DNA of 64,000 nucleotides from Formicarius rufipectus (taxonomy: Eukaryota > Chordata > Aves > Passeriformes > Formicariidae): NCBI GenBank assembly GCA_013399695.1, contig VXAU01002292.1, forward strand, positions 1,420,748-1,484,747, read 5' to 3'. The position numbers were made by a program, and so were the translations under genes. Under the pieces are notes generated by a model. That model saw only the letters and a program-made list of their open reading frames with translations. It was not told the DNA's origin and ran no database searches. Within the stretch, counting starts at the first letter, position 1. Each line of letters starts with the position of its first letter. Positions 13,050 to 25,598 of the stretch are shown piece after piece.

Positions 13050-13125
13050 CCCCTTCCCTTCCCTTCCCTTCCCTTCCCTTCCCTTCCCTTCCCTTCCCTT
13101 CCCTTTCCTTTCCTTCCCCTCTTTT
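13050..13125 (+). repeat. (CCCTT)n microsatellite in a 76-nt pyrimidine tract
   Basis: Eleven perfect CCCTT units occupy 13051-13105, followed by degenerate CCTTT/CCTTC units to 13125. The plus strand has no purine from 13050 to 13125. The 138-codon and 90-codon plus-strand frames crossing this site owe their length to the stop-free repeat (reading as PFPSL-type peptides) and are not genes. Confidence 0.97.
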
Positions 13126-13396
13126 ACATTTCTGTCTATCTCACCTTTCTGTCTTCACTGCAGTACAAGAGTTAGGTCTCAGCAGGAAATCCACCTCCAA
13201 GCTCCCACCAATACCCTCCCAGACAATTAAGAATTTGTTCCCCCTCCCCCACAACCGCTTTTTCTTTTGTTTTATTTTTGTCAGCTGGTCTCTTGGATTA
13301 GAGTTTGCAGCTCTCTCTGGGCTCAGGAAAGCTTGGTAGCTTGGCAGGATTTCTTGCCAGATCACTGATCCTAATGTGAGTGCCAGAACCCTGCAG
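13126..13396. other. Non-coding flank of the CCCTT tract
   Basis: C- and T-rich sequence continues to about 13290. A short minus-strand frame (13141-13365) has no recognisable content. Nothing else was seen. Confidence 0.5.
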
Positions 13397-13416
13397 TTTG
13401 CATAATGCTAATTTGC
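13397..13416. promoter_or_regulatory. Cluster of octamer-like (POU) words
   Basis: Within 20 bp there is TTTGCATAA (13397-13405, seven of eight octamer positions), ATGCTAAT (13404-13411, seven of eight positions of ATGCAAAT) and ATTTGC (13411-13416). The next 300 bp are AT-rich with several TAAT cores. The density suggests a developmental enhancer, but this is a by-eye motif match in AT-rich DNA. Confidence 0.3.
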
Positions 13417-13724
13417 TTTTCAGCCCAAGTTGCCAACTCACATACTGCTTAGCATATCAAGTAGCAGAAGGAATGCCATGTGCTCTACCCGGAGCGAGGA
13501 GAAGAGTAATTGGATAGATACCCACTACCTGAAATTGAAACTAATCTAACCAACTCTGAGTATAAACCTTAATGCACTATTGATCTTCTGGTAAGAGGTC
13601 ATTAGACTGAAAATGTTTCAAGCCAATTAGTTCCTTATTCTCAAAGCTCTGATTGTGGAGTTTTCACTGGCATAATAAGGTTACAAATACTGCCGTAATT
13701 ATGTCAATATTCATTCACTTAGAC

Positions 13725-13762
13725 CTAGATCCTGCCACCCTTACTCATCGTAAGGGTAGTAG
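13725..13762. repeat. Possible ancient sauropsid repeat island
   Basis: The run around CCTGCCACCCTTACTCAT followed by GTAAGGGTAGTAG resembles a dispersed old repeat I know from turtle, crocodile and bird DNA, in which a similar phrase precedes a CCCATTGA-type palindrome. I cannot name the family reliably. Divergence is high and only about 40 bp can be placed. Confidence 0.35.
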
Positions 13763-16581
13763 AACTAGACCTTAATGCTCATGTTAATGAAATGCTGGAC
13801 ATGTCAGGGTGGGGCGATACTGAGAGATATCAACACACCTAGGGGATGTTGCCAGTCATTGGGCTAAATGCCAAGTACTTTCAGTTGACTGGGCGTGGGG
13901 CTGGCTCACTGTATTACCACACACTGAAGTGTCTTACTGCAATACCAGTTCTTTCAAAGCAAAACAAAACTAGACTGCCTAGAAAAAAACCCCATCACCA
14001 TCACCTCTCTTTTCATTCTAAGCTGGACACACGCTCTGTTACTAATATAGCTGCAGCATGAGTTCAAAAAGGTGGGACCCATCTAAACAGGTTGTCCAGG
14101 TTCACTCCAATAAATGGCAGCAAATGAGTACCTCTCAAAAAAGATTGATCCTTCCTGCATAAGACACCTGTCTGAGGCAGGGTGAATTGGACTGTGCTCT
14201 GAAGGTACTGGAATCTCTCCTTCAGCTAAAGGGCAAGAGGATCCTTTCTGTTAGCTGAAATTTGTGAAATTCTGTCTCACACTTGGTGACAGAAACAGAG
14301 CATGGTTTGCTTTCTGACTGAGCTCTTGGTCACAGACAGGGACGGCAGATCACATCTCTTCTGCCAATCAGCTGATGCAATGCTCCCAACCCGGTAGGAC
14401 AAAGACCATGTCTGTGAGACACGCCTCTTGAGAGCTCCTAAGCAGCAGTGAATAACAAGGGTGCTGTGAGAAGTGGCTTTGATTTTCTCTGTTTGGTCAG
14501 CAGGAAAGCAAGTGCCCTGGTCCAGCATGTTGTGCAGGCACCCTTCTGGGAACACAGCTCACTCTCAGATACTTGGTGAGAAGCTTGCTGCTGTCATTGT
14601 CCCAATGCCCAGCAAGTGGCATGTGGGACGGGCTTCAGAGGGTGTTGAGCACACAGTCTCTAATCTAAGGAGGTATGGAAATTAGAGGGGAGTTGGGTAA
14701 GGAATTTACAATGGAAGCTATGAAAGAAACTGACTGAGTAAGACAAATAAGAATTAATGGCCAAGTAATATTGCTTTAAGTTCTTGATCTGCAATGCTTG
14801 GATTGTCTTTGTTTAGAAAGTCTAGAGGTGAAATTCTCCAAAATTTATCCTTTGACTTTGTCATATGTGTTACCTTCCCCAGTAGTCTTCTCTACTTTAA
14901 TAAAGCTACAAATGTGTAGGAGGGGGACTGTAGTGGTATATTATCCCCGCATCAAAGCAACAGCTCTGTGTTGAGAAACAGCAAAACATTTCTCACTAAA
15001 GCACTATCTCTGTGAAAAGGTTCACTCTGTAGGAAAGGATCCTTTAGGAAGGGGCAGAATCAAAAGATTGAGCATGTCCTCTGGACAGAGCCTTCTTGCT
15101 GCTTTGGCCTGATCATTTAGGTCTGGAGAACCACAGGACAGACCAATGGAAGAGGAGTATTCTTAGGACTTTTGAGGCCTGGGAAAAATGTCAAAATCTA
15201 GCCATTTGCTCCTACATTAGCAATGTGCCCTTGCAGTGTCATGGAACAGGGCTGTTGAACTCAAACTAAAGGTTTGCTCCCACTGTTGTGGACTACATTA
15301 GAGGAACACTGTAAAAGGAAATCATCCTTTCAAAGTGAAAGCTGCCCATTTTTGCCTGTTTAAGGAATGTAGTACATGTATATGAAAAATATATTAGAAT
15401 TACAGCATAATATGAATTTAAATAATTCAAGAGGATAGGGCCTCAAAACAGTTGGCTTTAAAGTAGTTGGCTTCATTGGTATATCTGGATTTACTGTGTC
15501 TCCTCAGGTAGTGCAATAATGCATATACATAAGGGATTGCATGGCAGGGGAGTTAGCTCAAGCAAAAGAACCTGCCCAGCAGCTGAATCCCAGGATTGGA
15601 AAGTCTTGTAGAAAGTGTTTTGGTGTGGGAAAGCATGGGATCAATGATAAACTTTTAGAAATCTCTGTGGTTAGTTCTGTTTCTGGTGAGTATGAGGTTA
15701 AGAGGAAAAGAAACCCCATTATGAACAGAAAACGATTTCTCAAGAATTTCTCTCAAAAGAAACAGTCACAGTAAAGCTTGCTTTCCTTTCTTTAAGTATG
15801 CATACATTTCTTCTCTATAGAATCTCTGATTGTTCAGCTGAAGAGAGTGGCAATTGCCCACCCTAGTGACTCAGCATTCTGGGAATTTCCAAAAAGTGGT
15901 TTGAGTTGAGCTCTGTTTTCTGCCAGCCTTTTCCAGTTTTAAAAATGTCCTTCTCCCTAAACTGGGCAAATGTCTTTGCTTTCCGAACTAAAAACTAGGA
16001 AGGGCATTTGACTAACACAAATGATAAAATGTAACTGTCAGATGTATGCAAATATGATTTTATCAGAAAGCTAAAAATGTTACTTTTATTCCCTATGGAA
16101 AATACTGCTTTTCTACCACAATTTACATACTTGTGGCAAATATATAGGGCATAGTACTAGGTTAAAAGTTATAGCATTGTAGCTTTACAACCAGGAAAAC
16201 TAATCAGTTTAACAGAGCCAGAATATAAATACAGGAAAGAAAGCAGCTCAAGAGTGGAAATTAATGAAAAGGAGAAGGTCATAACAGTCAAAAATGTGTG
16301 TTGAGTGAATTGTGATTGACTAAATCGGTCAGGCAAAACATTACAGTGTTGACCATTCTCTGTTGCCATCGTAAATACTTTTTCGCCTTCTGCTTTCCTT
16401 GCAGTATCCCCAAACTACCTACTACTCTAATAACTGATTGTTTTCCTTTTCTGTTTAGTTATTAAAATTCATCATCCTCTGTGCTGTATGTGTATATGAA
16501 AACTCAAGCTAGGTAGCAGAAAGTAAAAGAGTATGTAAAACGTTTTTCTTTTTTCGCCTGATTTTCAATCTTGTTGGGTCT
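13763..16581. other. Non-coding DNA, no gene seen
   Basis: Frames reach 92 codons without a recognisable domain. 14277-14685 is somewhat richer in GC than its surroundings but has no CpG cluster. No transposable element was recognised. Confidence 0.6.
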
Positions 16582-16611
16582 CATGTGTATACATGTATAT
16601 GCATGTGTATG
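16582..16611. repeat. 30-nt alternating pyrimidine-purine tract
   Basis: From 16582 to 16611 pyrimidines and purines alternate without a break, in mixed CA/TG/TA steps, with the palindrome ATACATGTAT near the centre. Alternating tracts of this kind can adopt left-handed or cruciform DNA under supercoiling. It looks like a decayed TG/TA microsatellite. Confidence 0.7.
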
Positions 16612-18136
16612 GCTAGCCTCTGGTACAAATTAAAGTAGCCACACAGAAGGACACAAAAGGCACTTAGCCAGGATGAAGTATCTGTCCCCATTGTTTCCTC
16701 AGAGCATTGGATCCAACACCCTTTGACTCATAATATATGTAATTAAAAATAAATAAATCCTAGCAACTCGGAATTAAAGCTATTGTTGCTAGAAACTGAA
16801 TGTGCAAGGAACGGGAGAGTGTGTGTCTAATCTGTTACGATTACTTTTCAGGATACTATAAACTTTGCTCCTACTGAACCCGACAGGAAAATTCCCAGTG
16901 ACATCAGTGAGGCACAAATGGGTTCATAGCCCTTACTCAGGGTAGGTTCCTGTTGCAATGGGTAGGTGTGAATAAGCAGACAAATCCTGTTGGAATGAAA
17001 AAAAAAAAAAGCTTTTCAAAGATTATCATCAGCGTGAGCAATCTCAGTAAAGTTCTGATGACTGTTGTTAACAAACTAAGTTTTATTAAGTTTCCTGTAA
17101 AACAATGTGNGAGAATTTCCAAGAGGTGTGGTTAGCTTGGAAAACTGTGGTATTTGCCACATTTTTTCTTCCTAAGACTAATCTTTGTAATTCAAATTAA
17201 TTAGCAACCATTTAGTTTTGAATATAGAGCTAACATGGTTGATTAAGCCCCATTATTAATAAATCCACCAAAGGCACAGACTATGGCAACAGCTAGAGAA
17301 AAAGACTAAGTATTAAGTAGAATGAATTCATTAGAAATTCTGAAATTTCCCAGAGAGTTCAACACTACAAATTTATACAGTAAGGAAATAAGACTATCCA
17401 GATCATGGGTAGACAATAAAACCAGCACATTTGCAACGTGAGGGTGCCACCAGGCAGCAAAGAGAACACGGAAAAGTGACTGACCAGTTGAGTCCCCACA
17501 GTGAGCACTACTCAGGAAAAGAAAATTTAAGGAGCTAGCTGTATGGAAGACAGGTAAAGAGCAAACCCAAATACCCAAAGATTGCAGGGAGTTGTCCACT
17601 TTCCAAACAGAAAAGTTTAATACAGAGAATGGAAGTATGTTTCTTTCTACTGTGAATGTCTAGCTCTTAGGAAAGAAATTATCTTCAGAAATGTATAATG
17701 AGCAGCATTTTAGCTATTAGCCATATATATTCGACTAAGAAACTTCTATTGTTTGTGTCCAAGAAACATGGCAAATTCTTCCCAGCTGTATTATTGTATT
17801 ATAATAATTTTCCATTACAGAGGTGACTGTAGCTCCAAGCCAGAGCACATAAAGTAGCCAAGATTTGACTCTCCAGGCTTTGCCAAGCACAATGCTAAGC
17901 ACCTCATGCATGCTGCTGACGTCTCTCCATACTTATAGACTTCCCTGGGAGTTGAAGGCACTCAATACTGCCTGGGAGGAAGAGATCTGTGTGTGGCAGA
18001 AAATGTTAGCATATTAGGAAAGTAAATGGAGATGATTTAATGATGAGACTACTGCTTCTCATGCTGGCCATCATTGTTTCATTGTTTCCTTGCGTTCCCT
18101 CATCAGTCAGCAACTATCTTGTGTCCCATGGTGAAT
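16612..18136. other. Non-coding DNA with one unresolved base
   Basis: Base 17110 is N, the only ambiguous base I saw in the window. 16889-16915 (TTCCCAGTGACATCAGTG core) resembles the ancient sauropsid repeat islands. The small open frames on both strands around 16937-17135 overlap each other, contain the N and are not credible genes. Nothing else was recognised. Confidence 0.55.
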
Positions 18137-18235
18137 GTGGACTGCAAGCTCACTGGGGCAAGCATTGACCTTCAGCATGGTGGCCGTGCAGAGCAATAGC
18201 CAGGTGCCTCAATCACAGCAACCATGAGCCTCTGC
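18137..18235 (+). repeat. Possible ancient L2/MIR-like 3' core remnant
   Basis: GGACTGCAAGCTCACTGGGG followed by GCAAGCATTGACC resembles the 3' core of amniote L2/MIR-type elements, where a GACTGTAAGCTC phrase precedes a GGGCAGGGA phrase. The following GCAATAGCCAGGTGCC loosely fits the downstream part. The match is from memory and strongly diverged; the alternative is unique sequence. Confidence 0.25.
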
Positions 18236-18294
18236 AGTCACGCAATGGCTGTTTCCTTCCTTCATGTGATTGCTCAGCCTGTTTACATCTGTCA

Positions 18295-18310
18295 AGCTTT
18301 TATAAAAGCT
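18295..18310. promoter_or_regulatory. 16-bp perfect palindrome containing a TATA box
   Basis: AGCTTTTATAAAAGCT (18295-18310) is its own reverse complement and contains TATAAAA reading outward on both strands. Upstream 60 bp contains a CAAT-like word (CGCAATGG, 18240-18247). The palindrome is certain. A promoter role is inferred weakly, since AT-rich DNA yields TATAAAA by chance and no transcript structure follows. Confidence 0.3.
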
Positions 18311-21300
18311 GTGCTGCTAGCAAGGGCTGTTTTGGAACTGTTGGTTTTCTTTTTTTTTCTTTTTTTTTTAAAATGTTTTGAAGGCTCTTTTTAGTTAAAA
18401 AGTGTTTGCCACCACAGTTAAGACATGGACTGGATTAAAGTTCAAAACCAGCTCACGTCAGCAAGTGGATGGAAATTGTTACCATCTGACAGCTGGTGGC
18501 CTGGAAGGAAAATGTAAAAGTCACTGCATGAAGGATTGGTTCAGGGCAGTGCCACAAGAAGTGACATGGCTTTGTTTTATATCCTGGGAGCACAGCTCTC
18601 TGTTTTCCCTGAGTTGTGCTGAGAGGAGTGGACATGGAGATTAGTGAAATTTGCTGCACCTCCCTGACTGCAAGTGCCAGGCTTTGTAACCTTTTGAACC
18701 TGTGCAAGAGTAGCTGTGGCTTGTGCCACTGATGATATTTGGCAAGACTGAAGGGTGGTAGGCCTGGTTTACGTCAGCAACATTGCTGCCTTTCAACTCC
18801 CTATGTCTTTCTCCCAGCTCTTGTCTTATCAACTGCAACTGGCAAAGAATTGAATCAATGAGGAAAAAAATATTTTATTTTCACTTCTATCTACTTTAAT
18901 AATATGTTATATTATTTGATATTAAAAATACCATGACTAAGTGCCAGAATATCTCGTACTAACCAGTGTCCATGAAATACTTGTTAGACTCATTAAAAAT
19001 TGTGTAGTGCAGAGGAGACAGACCAGGCAAAGGCTGCACAATTAACTGACCCACTCAAAGGCACACAAAGAATAAATGAGAACGCTAGGAATGGCACTGG
19101 GATTGCACATTGCAGATGTATGTCTTCTGTCTCCAGCAATGTCAGCTAAAGAAATTACTACCTCGAATCTCTGCTGTGCCTGTGGGTCATGCTCCCATCC
19201 ACAGGGACTAGCTGGCACATAGGGCTACTGTTTCATCATTACTGTCCAGGTTTAGCCCTCAAGTTTCTATGGTGTACAGGTTTACATAAGTTATGTTTGC
19301 ACTGCAAAGAGTAATACCTGTTTTTTGTGTGTGATCCGCTTTTACAGAGGTTTTCATCCTGCATTACTTTCATATTTTATAATACACAGTATTTTAAAAG
19401 GCAGATCTCAGAATCTGAATTCTAAGGCAGACATGGCTTATTGTGAGGCTTTTTTAATGAGAAAATGAAAAAAAAAATACCTGTCACCTTTCCTGTTGGA
19501 TTTTAAATAATAAATTATTAATAACTACAGATTATTTTGCTCACCTTAGGATACTGTACCTTCTGCAAAACCTAATACATGTTTTCAAGATTTCTGTCAG
19601 TGTCAATCAGTAATGCTAGATAGGAAAGAAGGTCGGTTGTCCACAAATTAAAAAAAAAAAAAGAGAAAAAATAAAAGGCAAGAAGGCAAGACAGGACTCG
19701 TAACAGAAACTGGAAAATAAAGCTCATTGTTTCTTCTGTGTATCATTTACTTTCTAGTCATTGACGGTCATTGCTACCTGTAGGCTACCTGCTGTTTTAA
19801 TTCCATTTTTTAATGGGAAAAAATTCTTAGAAAAGTCAATATTAAACTAAATCTTAATAATAATTCATGTCTTGAGAAAGGCTGAAAAAAAAGTGAGATT
19901 TTTTTGCTTTTGGACAGGTATGAAATGTCCCAGACAGGGAAAAGGGTCCTTTCCCTCTGCTGTATCTTTTTGATACATAAAGCAGGAATTGGTGCCTTTG
20001 AACATACATAAATGCACTGAGAATGACATTTAAATATATTTAAATACCTGCTAGGTATGTTTTTAGTCTAGAGGTGTAAAGAATATAGAATGCAAAAATT
20101 CATTGCCTTGTCTTGCTATTCTAACATGTACTATGGTAGAGCCCAGGGGTAGTTATGCCTTGGCAGTAAGTGCAGAGCAGCGCCTGTGAGTATGTAACAA
20201 TTACAACTTCACAAACGATGAAGATAAAATAGTAGTCTCTAATGTTATTAATTGCAGAGAATGCCACAGGAAGATCCCCCGTGCAGAGTTCATTTTCTTT
20301 TGTTGTTAAATGAGTCTCAGTGCTAGTTATTGTTAAATTGTGTGAATTGACACGGACGGCTGGCAAAACTGACAGTCGGCACTTTCTGTATAGTAGTGTT
20401 GGCCCTTCCTACAACTCCAGGAGCTCACCTAATTTTGCTGTTTTCTGCCATTTGGAAAACTCAAAAGATATTAGTTCGCTATTTAAAGAAGTTTTAATTG
20501 TAAGGTTGTAGAAATGTAAACAAGGATGTTGCTATTTTTGTCACAGAGGTGATAAATGTTAACTGCAGTCCAAATTAATATTTTAATTCTTCTTCAAAGA
20601 AAACAAAATATTTTCTAAGTGTTTCTATTATCCCTGGTCAGGCTGGGAATTCTTCAATGGGGAACACTGTGTTCACTTCATGAAGCCAAAAGACGAGTCA
20701 CTTCAAGGGGAATTTTCTAATGTCCTTGACTGTACAGTGGAGAAAAGAGATACACTTCTGCAAAGCCACAATTCCTCTCCCTACGTGTCTGTCTTTACTA
20801 GTAACTTCCACTGTCAGTGCACTCAGAGGAAAGGGGATGTGCAAGCAGGGTCTGAAATGCTCTAGTCAAACACCAGCACTGGAACCTCCATGCAAACACA
20901 AGTGCTACCTGAGCACCTGCACGTAGTCCCAGAAACAAATAGGTGCTAAAAATATCAACTGCATGTATTATGGACCTCTGTTAAAACCTGCCACTAGAAT
21001 AAGGCCATTTTTCCACTCTTTTCTTACTCCCCAAATACTTGTATTGCCTAATAACTCTTGTGGGGCATTCATTTTGAAAGCAATTATGGGTTGACTAAAT
21101 ATGAATTTATCCACAGTGTTGTGGAATTTATCCTCTTTAATGTTCCTAATATTTATTTAACCAAATAGTTTCATTGCAAGTACTGAAACCTGTTATTTGA
21201 GCTTTACACTTGAGTATGACTTCATGTGTCATCAGACAGCTCTTTTGCCTCCTTTTTTTTCTGTGCTGAACATAGTCCTTGTATCAAAAGTTTATTTTTG

Positions 21301-24300
21301 CTACTTTTCTCTGTATCCTTTCCAATTAACCTATACTTCCTTCAAATGTGGTGCCCAGGAAAAAATGCAATGCCCTGTATGAAACTGCCTAGTGTATGAT
21401 CTAGATACTGCTAAATGTTGGACTTCACATTTAGTTTTGCTCTTGCAATAAATTACAGTAAAGACTCAAAAATGAAGTAGGATAAAGATAAGGGTAGAAT
21501 TAGAGAACTGTCCACCTCCCACCTGTTTTGTAGCTGTCTAAACAAGATAGGAAAAATCATCATTTTACATTTTCATTTAATTTCCATGCCAAGTCAAGGG
21601 CATTAGTGTTGCTGTCCTGCACAGAATAGAAACCCATTAATTCCTAAATTGATCAGTACACCTCTCTCCCCTCATGAGCCAGAGAGGGAATAAAATCATC
21701 CGGGATAGCCTCAATATCTGATTCTACATTGATAGTGATGCTCAAATCATTGAATTCTGAGTTTACAGGGGACAGAGGCAGGACAAAAATGTTTTTCTCG
21801 GTGTAAAGATTATCTGGATATGTTTGGGAACTTAGAGAAGGGGAAAGAGAAGCTCATTCTTCACTGCAACATCAATGACGTGCTACTGGTAGTAACTGCA
21901 GGTTGGTAGGTGTTTCTCACTGTTTGGAGACAGAGACGAATTTCTTCTCCTTTACCAGAGGGGCAAGGATTGCAAGATTTTTATTTTCCTAGGCATAGGC
22001 TGTTTCCTAGGATCACAAGGATCTTTGGATATTGCTGTTTCTTGTGCTCTGCTTGAGTTATGCAGCACTTCAGTTATGTAATAACTCTACTACAGATACT
22101 GAACAGAGGATTTTGTTATTCCTCTGGGCTCTATGGAAAAATAAGTGTGTGGTACAGTGTAACGTTGTGCATACTACACTGTCTTGCTCTTTAAAGAAGG
22201 CCTCTTGAGTTGTCACAGCACTATATGGTAAAAGTAAGAAATTGTTTAAAGTAGGTGTGCTTAGGGAAGGTACTAAAAAAGTGTAGGAACTCTAGTCTTT
22301 TCTTTAGCACCTTTTCATAGACAAAAAGAGCTGTACTTTTTAATCTTTGGACCTTGCTTAATTAGTATTGTACTGTACATTCAAAGTGTTGGATTTCCTA
22401 TAGGTAGAGTTTATTCCCTCAGCCAATATTTATTGCAACCAGCTCAGAACTGGCACAGTTGTGTGCTTGCTGTATAAAACCCACCTCACGGCTTTAGCAT
22501 TAGACAATTGACTGAATGAGTGCAGAGTGGTACTATTACTATCCTTCCAAGTTGTATTAATGTCTGAGTCTCATTCGTGTACTTACTGTTGCCTTGATCA
22601 TCTCCCTTAACAGAAAGAACTGCAACAGGAGGAAACACAGTCCAAAAATACTGTGAGTAGCTGTTTGTGGTTATGTCACATCATCATTCCCATCTCAAGA
22701 AGTTGCTCAGAGGATCTGAAGGAAACTTAATTTTAAAACACATGAACCCTTGACCACACAAGTGAAGCAGCTGAATCACACACAACACGAGAGCAATCCT
22801 ACACTGGTTCACCATCATATCTCTGTCCTCTCCTGCTGTCAGTGGCATTCCCATCCCAGCAGAGAGGATAATATCTGACAGAGAGATTCATTAATAATTT
22901 AGAGAAATTCATCTAGTTGGAACCACGTTTCAGCTACAGAGCAACCTGTCTCTGCCTCTAAGGCTTGCCAAGTTATAATAGTTATACCTCTATTCTGCCA
23001 AACTGTGAAACCACAGCAGTTGTATGCTCTAAAAATCAAGTGTAGGAGGAATATAAAAATACAGACTGTGTCTTAATGTTGCTTTTGCTCCTGTCTTCAC
23101 AGGAAGTGAAATGAATATCCAAGGATTCATGAAAGAGTGGATCCAATGATCTATTCAGAATAGACAGTGTGACTGGCAGTGTGAGCATTTTACCACAAGT
23201 ACCGAAAACCATAGAATGATTTCCATTCTTACCCGTATCAAGTTGACCACATATGCTCTGTCTGCTATGAGGAAATCTCTTGTTTTCCCTCGAGTCCTGC
23301 AGCAACCCACCATGTAGGAGTGGTGAGAGAATTACAATTTTGGTGTTGCTGCAACATTTTTCCTTGGAACAGGTGTATATTGTATACTAATTAAAAAGGC
23401 TGTGTCTATAATAGCCAGAGATTTCTAGAGGCTGGTAGGGTGAGCTAGGCAAAAGAGTTGCAGGATATGCTGGTAGCTCCATCCGGGTGGAGCAGAGAAG
23501 GTAGCATGAGTCTGGCATCCTGAGTCTTTTGCATCCTACTAAGGGCCATAAGGACATCCTTGCCTTCTCCCTCACTGTGGATCCAGGCCTACAGTCCCAC
23601 TGTTAGCATCGCACATCAATCACACCTTTTCCTGCTGAGCTGGTCAGCACTGCCTGTGACCTAGCAGCTGTTTTGGTGGTAATACTGCTGCACAGGGACT
23701 GCCCAGCTCACTGCTCCCTGAGAATCACCCATGGCTCAACCTCAGCTAGCAGTTTTGATGTATTGTTTCTTCATTCAGATACTTCTGCCATAAGCATTAA
23801 TGTAACACTAACAAAATTTCTATTTCCATTCAGCTCTGTGTTGTTGTGAACCGCATTTCTCTGGTAGGTATTTGTTTTTGCAATCACAGTGATGAAATAC
23901 ATTTACTGGTTGTAGCAGTTACAGGAATTCTAAATAAATATCTGTCTTTGTTTAATTTCAGTAAATCGGGACATTTCACTGGAGTCATAATAATGGGGAT
24001 TTGGGGAATGCTCTGTGTCCATGAAATAATTCTTGAAGCAATTTATTCTTGCATCATTGTAAAACCCCCTTCAATCTGGGCTGTTGCCAGAAGATAAGGG
24101 ACTAGATTTCTGGGCTAGAGGATGTTTAATTTTAATTTTTCCCCCCAGATTTTGCTCTTGGCTTTGTTTAGGTTTTGCAACTTTGGGGTGTGAAAATATG
24201 TAATTGCAGTTTTCTATTGGATGTAAATGGTACTATTTATAGTAGTTAAATAGTCCTTAACTTCCAGGTTAGCTTCCATTTCCAAAAGGCACCAGTACTA

Positions 24301-25479
24301 TTGGTGTGATCAGTATCGCCTTATCACTCCCTAGAAAAACATACAGATTTTGTATGCAGTGTAAATGATTCTGGCTTCAGTAGTATCATTAATCTGACTT
24401 CTCTTTTGAATTTATTTTTATGTATTTCCAGAGATTAGGTTGATGCTGTCCAGATTTATAGCTTATTAACCCTTCCCAGATGAATGGAAATGAATACAAA
24501 TAACTGAGATGTTAATTTAGGAGGATATGAAGGGGATTATAAAGTGGTGAAAACATGTAATTTTTGCTCAGTATTTTTTCTTTAAAATACATTTCCCTCT
24601 CTACTTGTGCTTCTGGCTGCTATGGTACAAAGGATGTGCGTTTTATTCCATCATTTGGTGTAGTCTTTATTTTTCTTTTATATTATATAATAATACATTT
24701 ATATATTTAAAAAAATACCTTCAAATTAAATTGCTAACATAGAAAAGTTATGCAGTTGTGAAATATTATTTAGCAGTGCTGACCATTTTCATAGACTGAG
24801 ACATTTTATTGATATTATATGTCTGAAATGCAGGGATTAGTTACTGAGAAATTATTTCCTCACTACTCCCACTTTGATGGAAGGGTTCTATTGTTTTTGG
24901 GGCATGCCTGAACAGATGTGATGTTGTTTCTGGAAGAACTCTATCATTCAAACGAAATGATATGAAAGGCAGAGTGTGTAAACTACAGCTGTGGAGAAAC
25001 AGATTGTAGCTAATGGATCCAGATTTTGCCAGGACTCATCTGGATAACTTGACTTTGTGTTGAGCTGCTGCAGACAACAATAGCAGCAAACTCTTTTACA
25101 TGTATCCTTGATTTAGAGTGTTTCCTAAATGCAACTATGGAAATGTCTCAAAAGGAGGGTCTTCTCAAAAGCAGCTAAATGAATTATGTAATTTTTGTCA
25201 GGACAACTAGGATTCATAATGGTACAGAATGTGGGCTTTATTATATTGCTTTTATGTATGGGTATCTACCAGTGAAATCTATGTGGACTGTTCTGTGAGA
25301 AAAGTCCTCAGGAGCCTGCCTAAAAAGTTGCATGTGTTAGGTTTGCAAATGGTGTACATTAATAGGAAAATTCAATTTGTTTTTCTCTTCATCCTTCAAT
25401 AACGTGAAAAAAACCAACATGGTCTAAACCTAAGTACAGTACTCACGCTGGCCAACAACCCGCTATTGCGCCACACATA
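18311..25479. other. Non-coding DNA, no gene seen
   Basis: Seven kilobases with no frame over 90 codons and no recognised transposon. Features are limited to T-rich tracts (18344-18369), short A runs near 19470 and 19650, a TATAAAA word at 22473 and an AT-rich patch at 24680-24720. The block is single-copy in appearance; intron or intergenic DNA cannot be told apart. Confidence 0.6.
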
Positions 25480-25506
25480 AAATTCCCATTGAGGTCAATG
25501 GAAGTG
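25480..25506. repeat. Ancient sauropsid repeat island (CCCATTGA/TCAATGG palindrome)
   Basis: TTCCCATTGAGGTCAATGGAA is a near-perfect palindrome whose arms match a phrase found dispersed in turtle, crocodile and bird genomes. Related phrases occur at 8419, 16889, 28456 and 35655 in this window. I recall the motif but not a reliable family name. Confidence 0.45.
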
Positions 25507-25541
25507 CCCTAAGCAGAGTGTCTTTGGACCGAGCCTGTTTT

Positions 25542-25598
25542 TGTGTGTATGTATATGTGTGTGCATGTCTCCCTCTGTGTGTGTGTATGTGTGTGTGT
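25542..25598. repeat. Interrupted (TG)n microsatellite
   Basis: Two alternating TG-rich tracts, 25542-25568 and 25576-25598, are separated by a short CT-rich interruption. Both contain TA and CA variants, indicating an old interrupted dinucleotide repeat. Confidence 0.9.

Noticed and set aside
12923..13339. 138-codon plus-strand frame
   Set aside because: A large central part is the CCCTT microsatellite translated as PFPSL-type repeats; the flanks show no gene structure.
17110..17110. Single N as a possible structural gap
   Set aside because: One ambiguous base within otherwise continuous sequence; more likely a base-call ambiguity than a scaffold gap.
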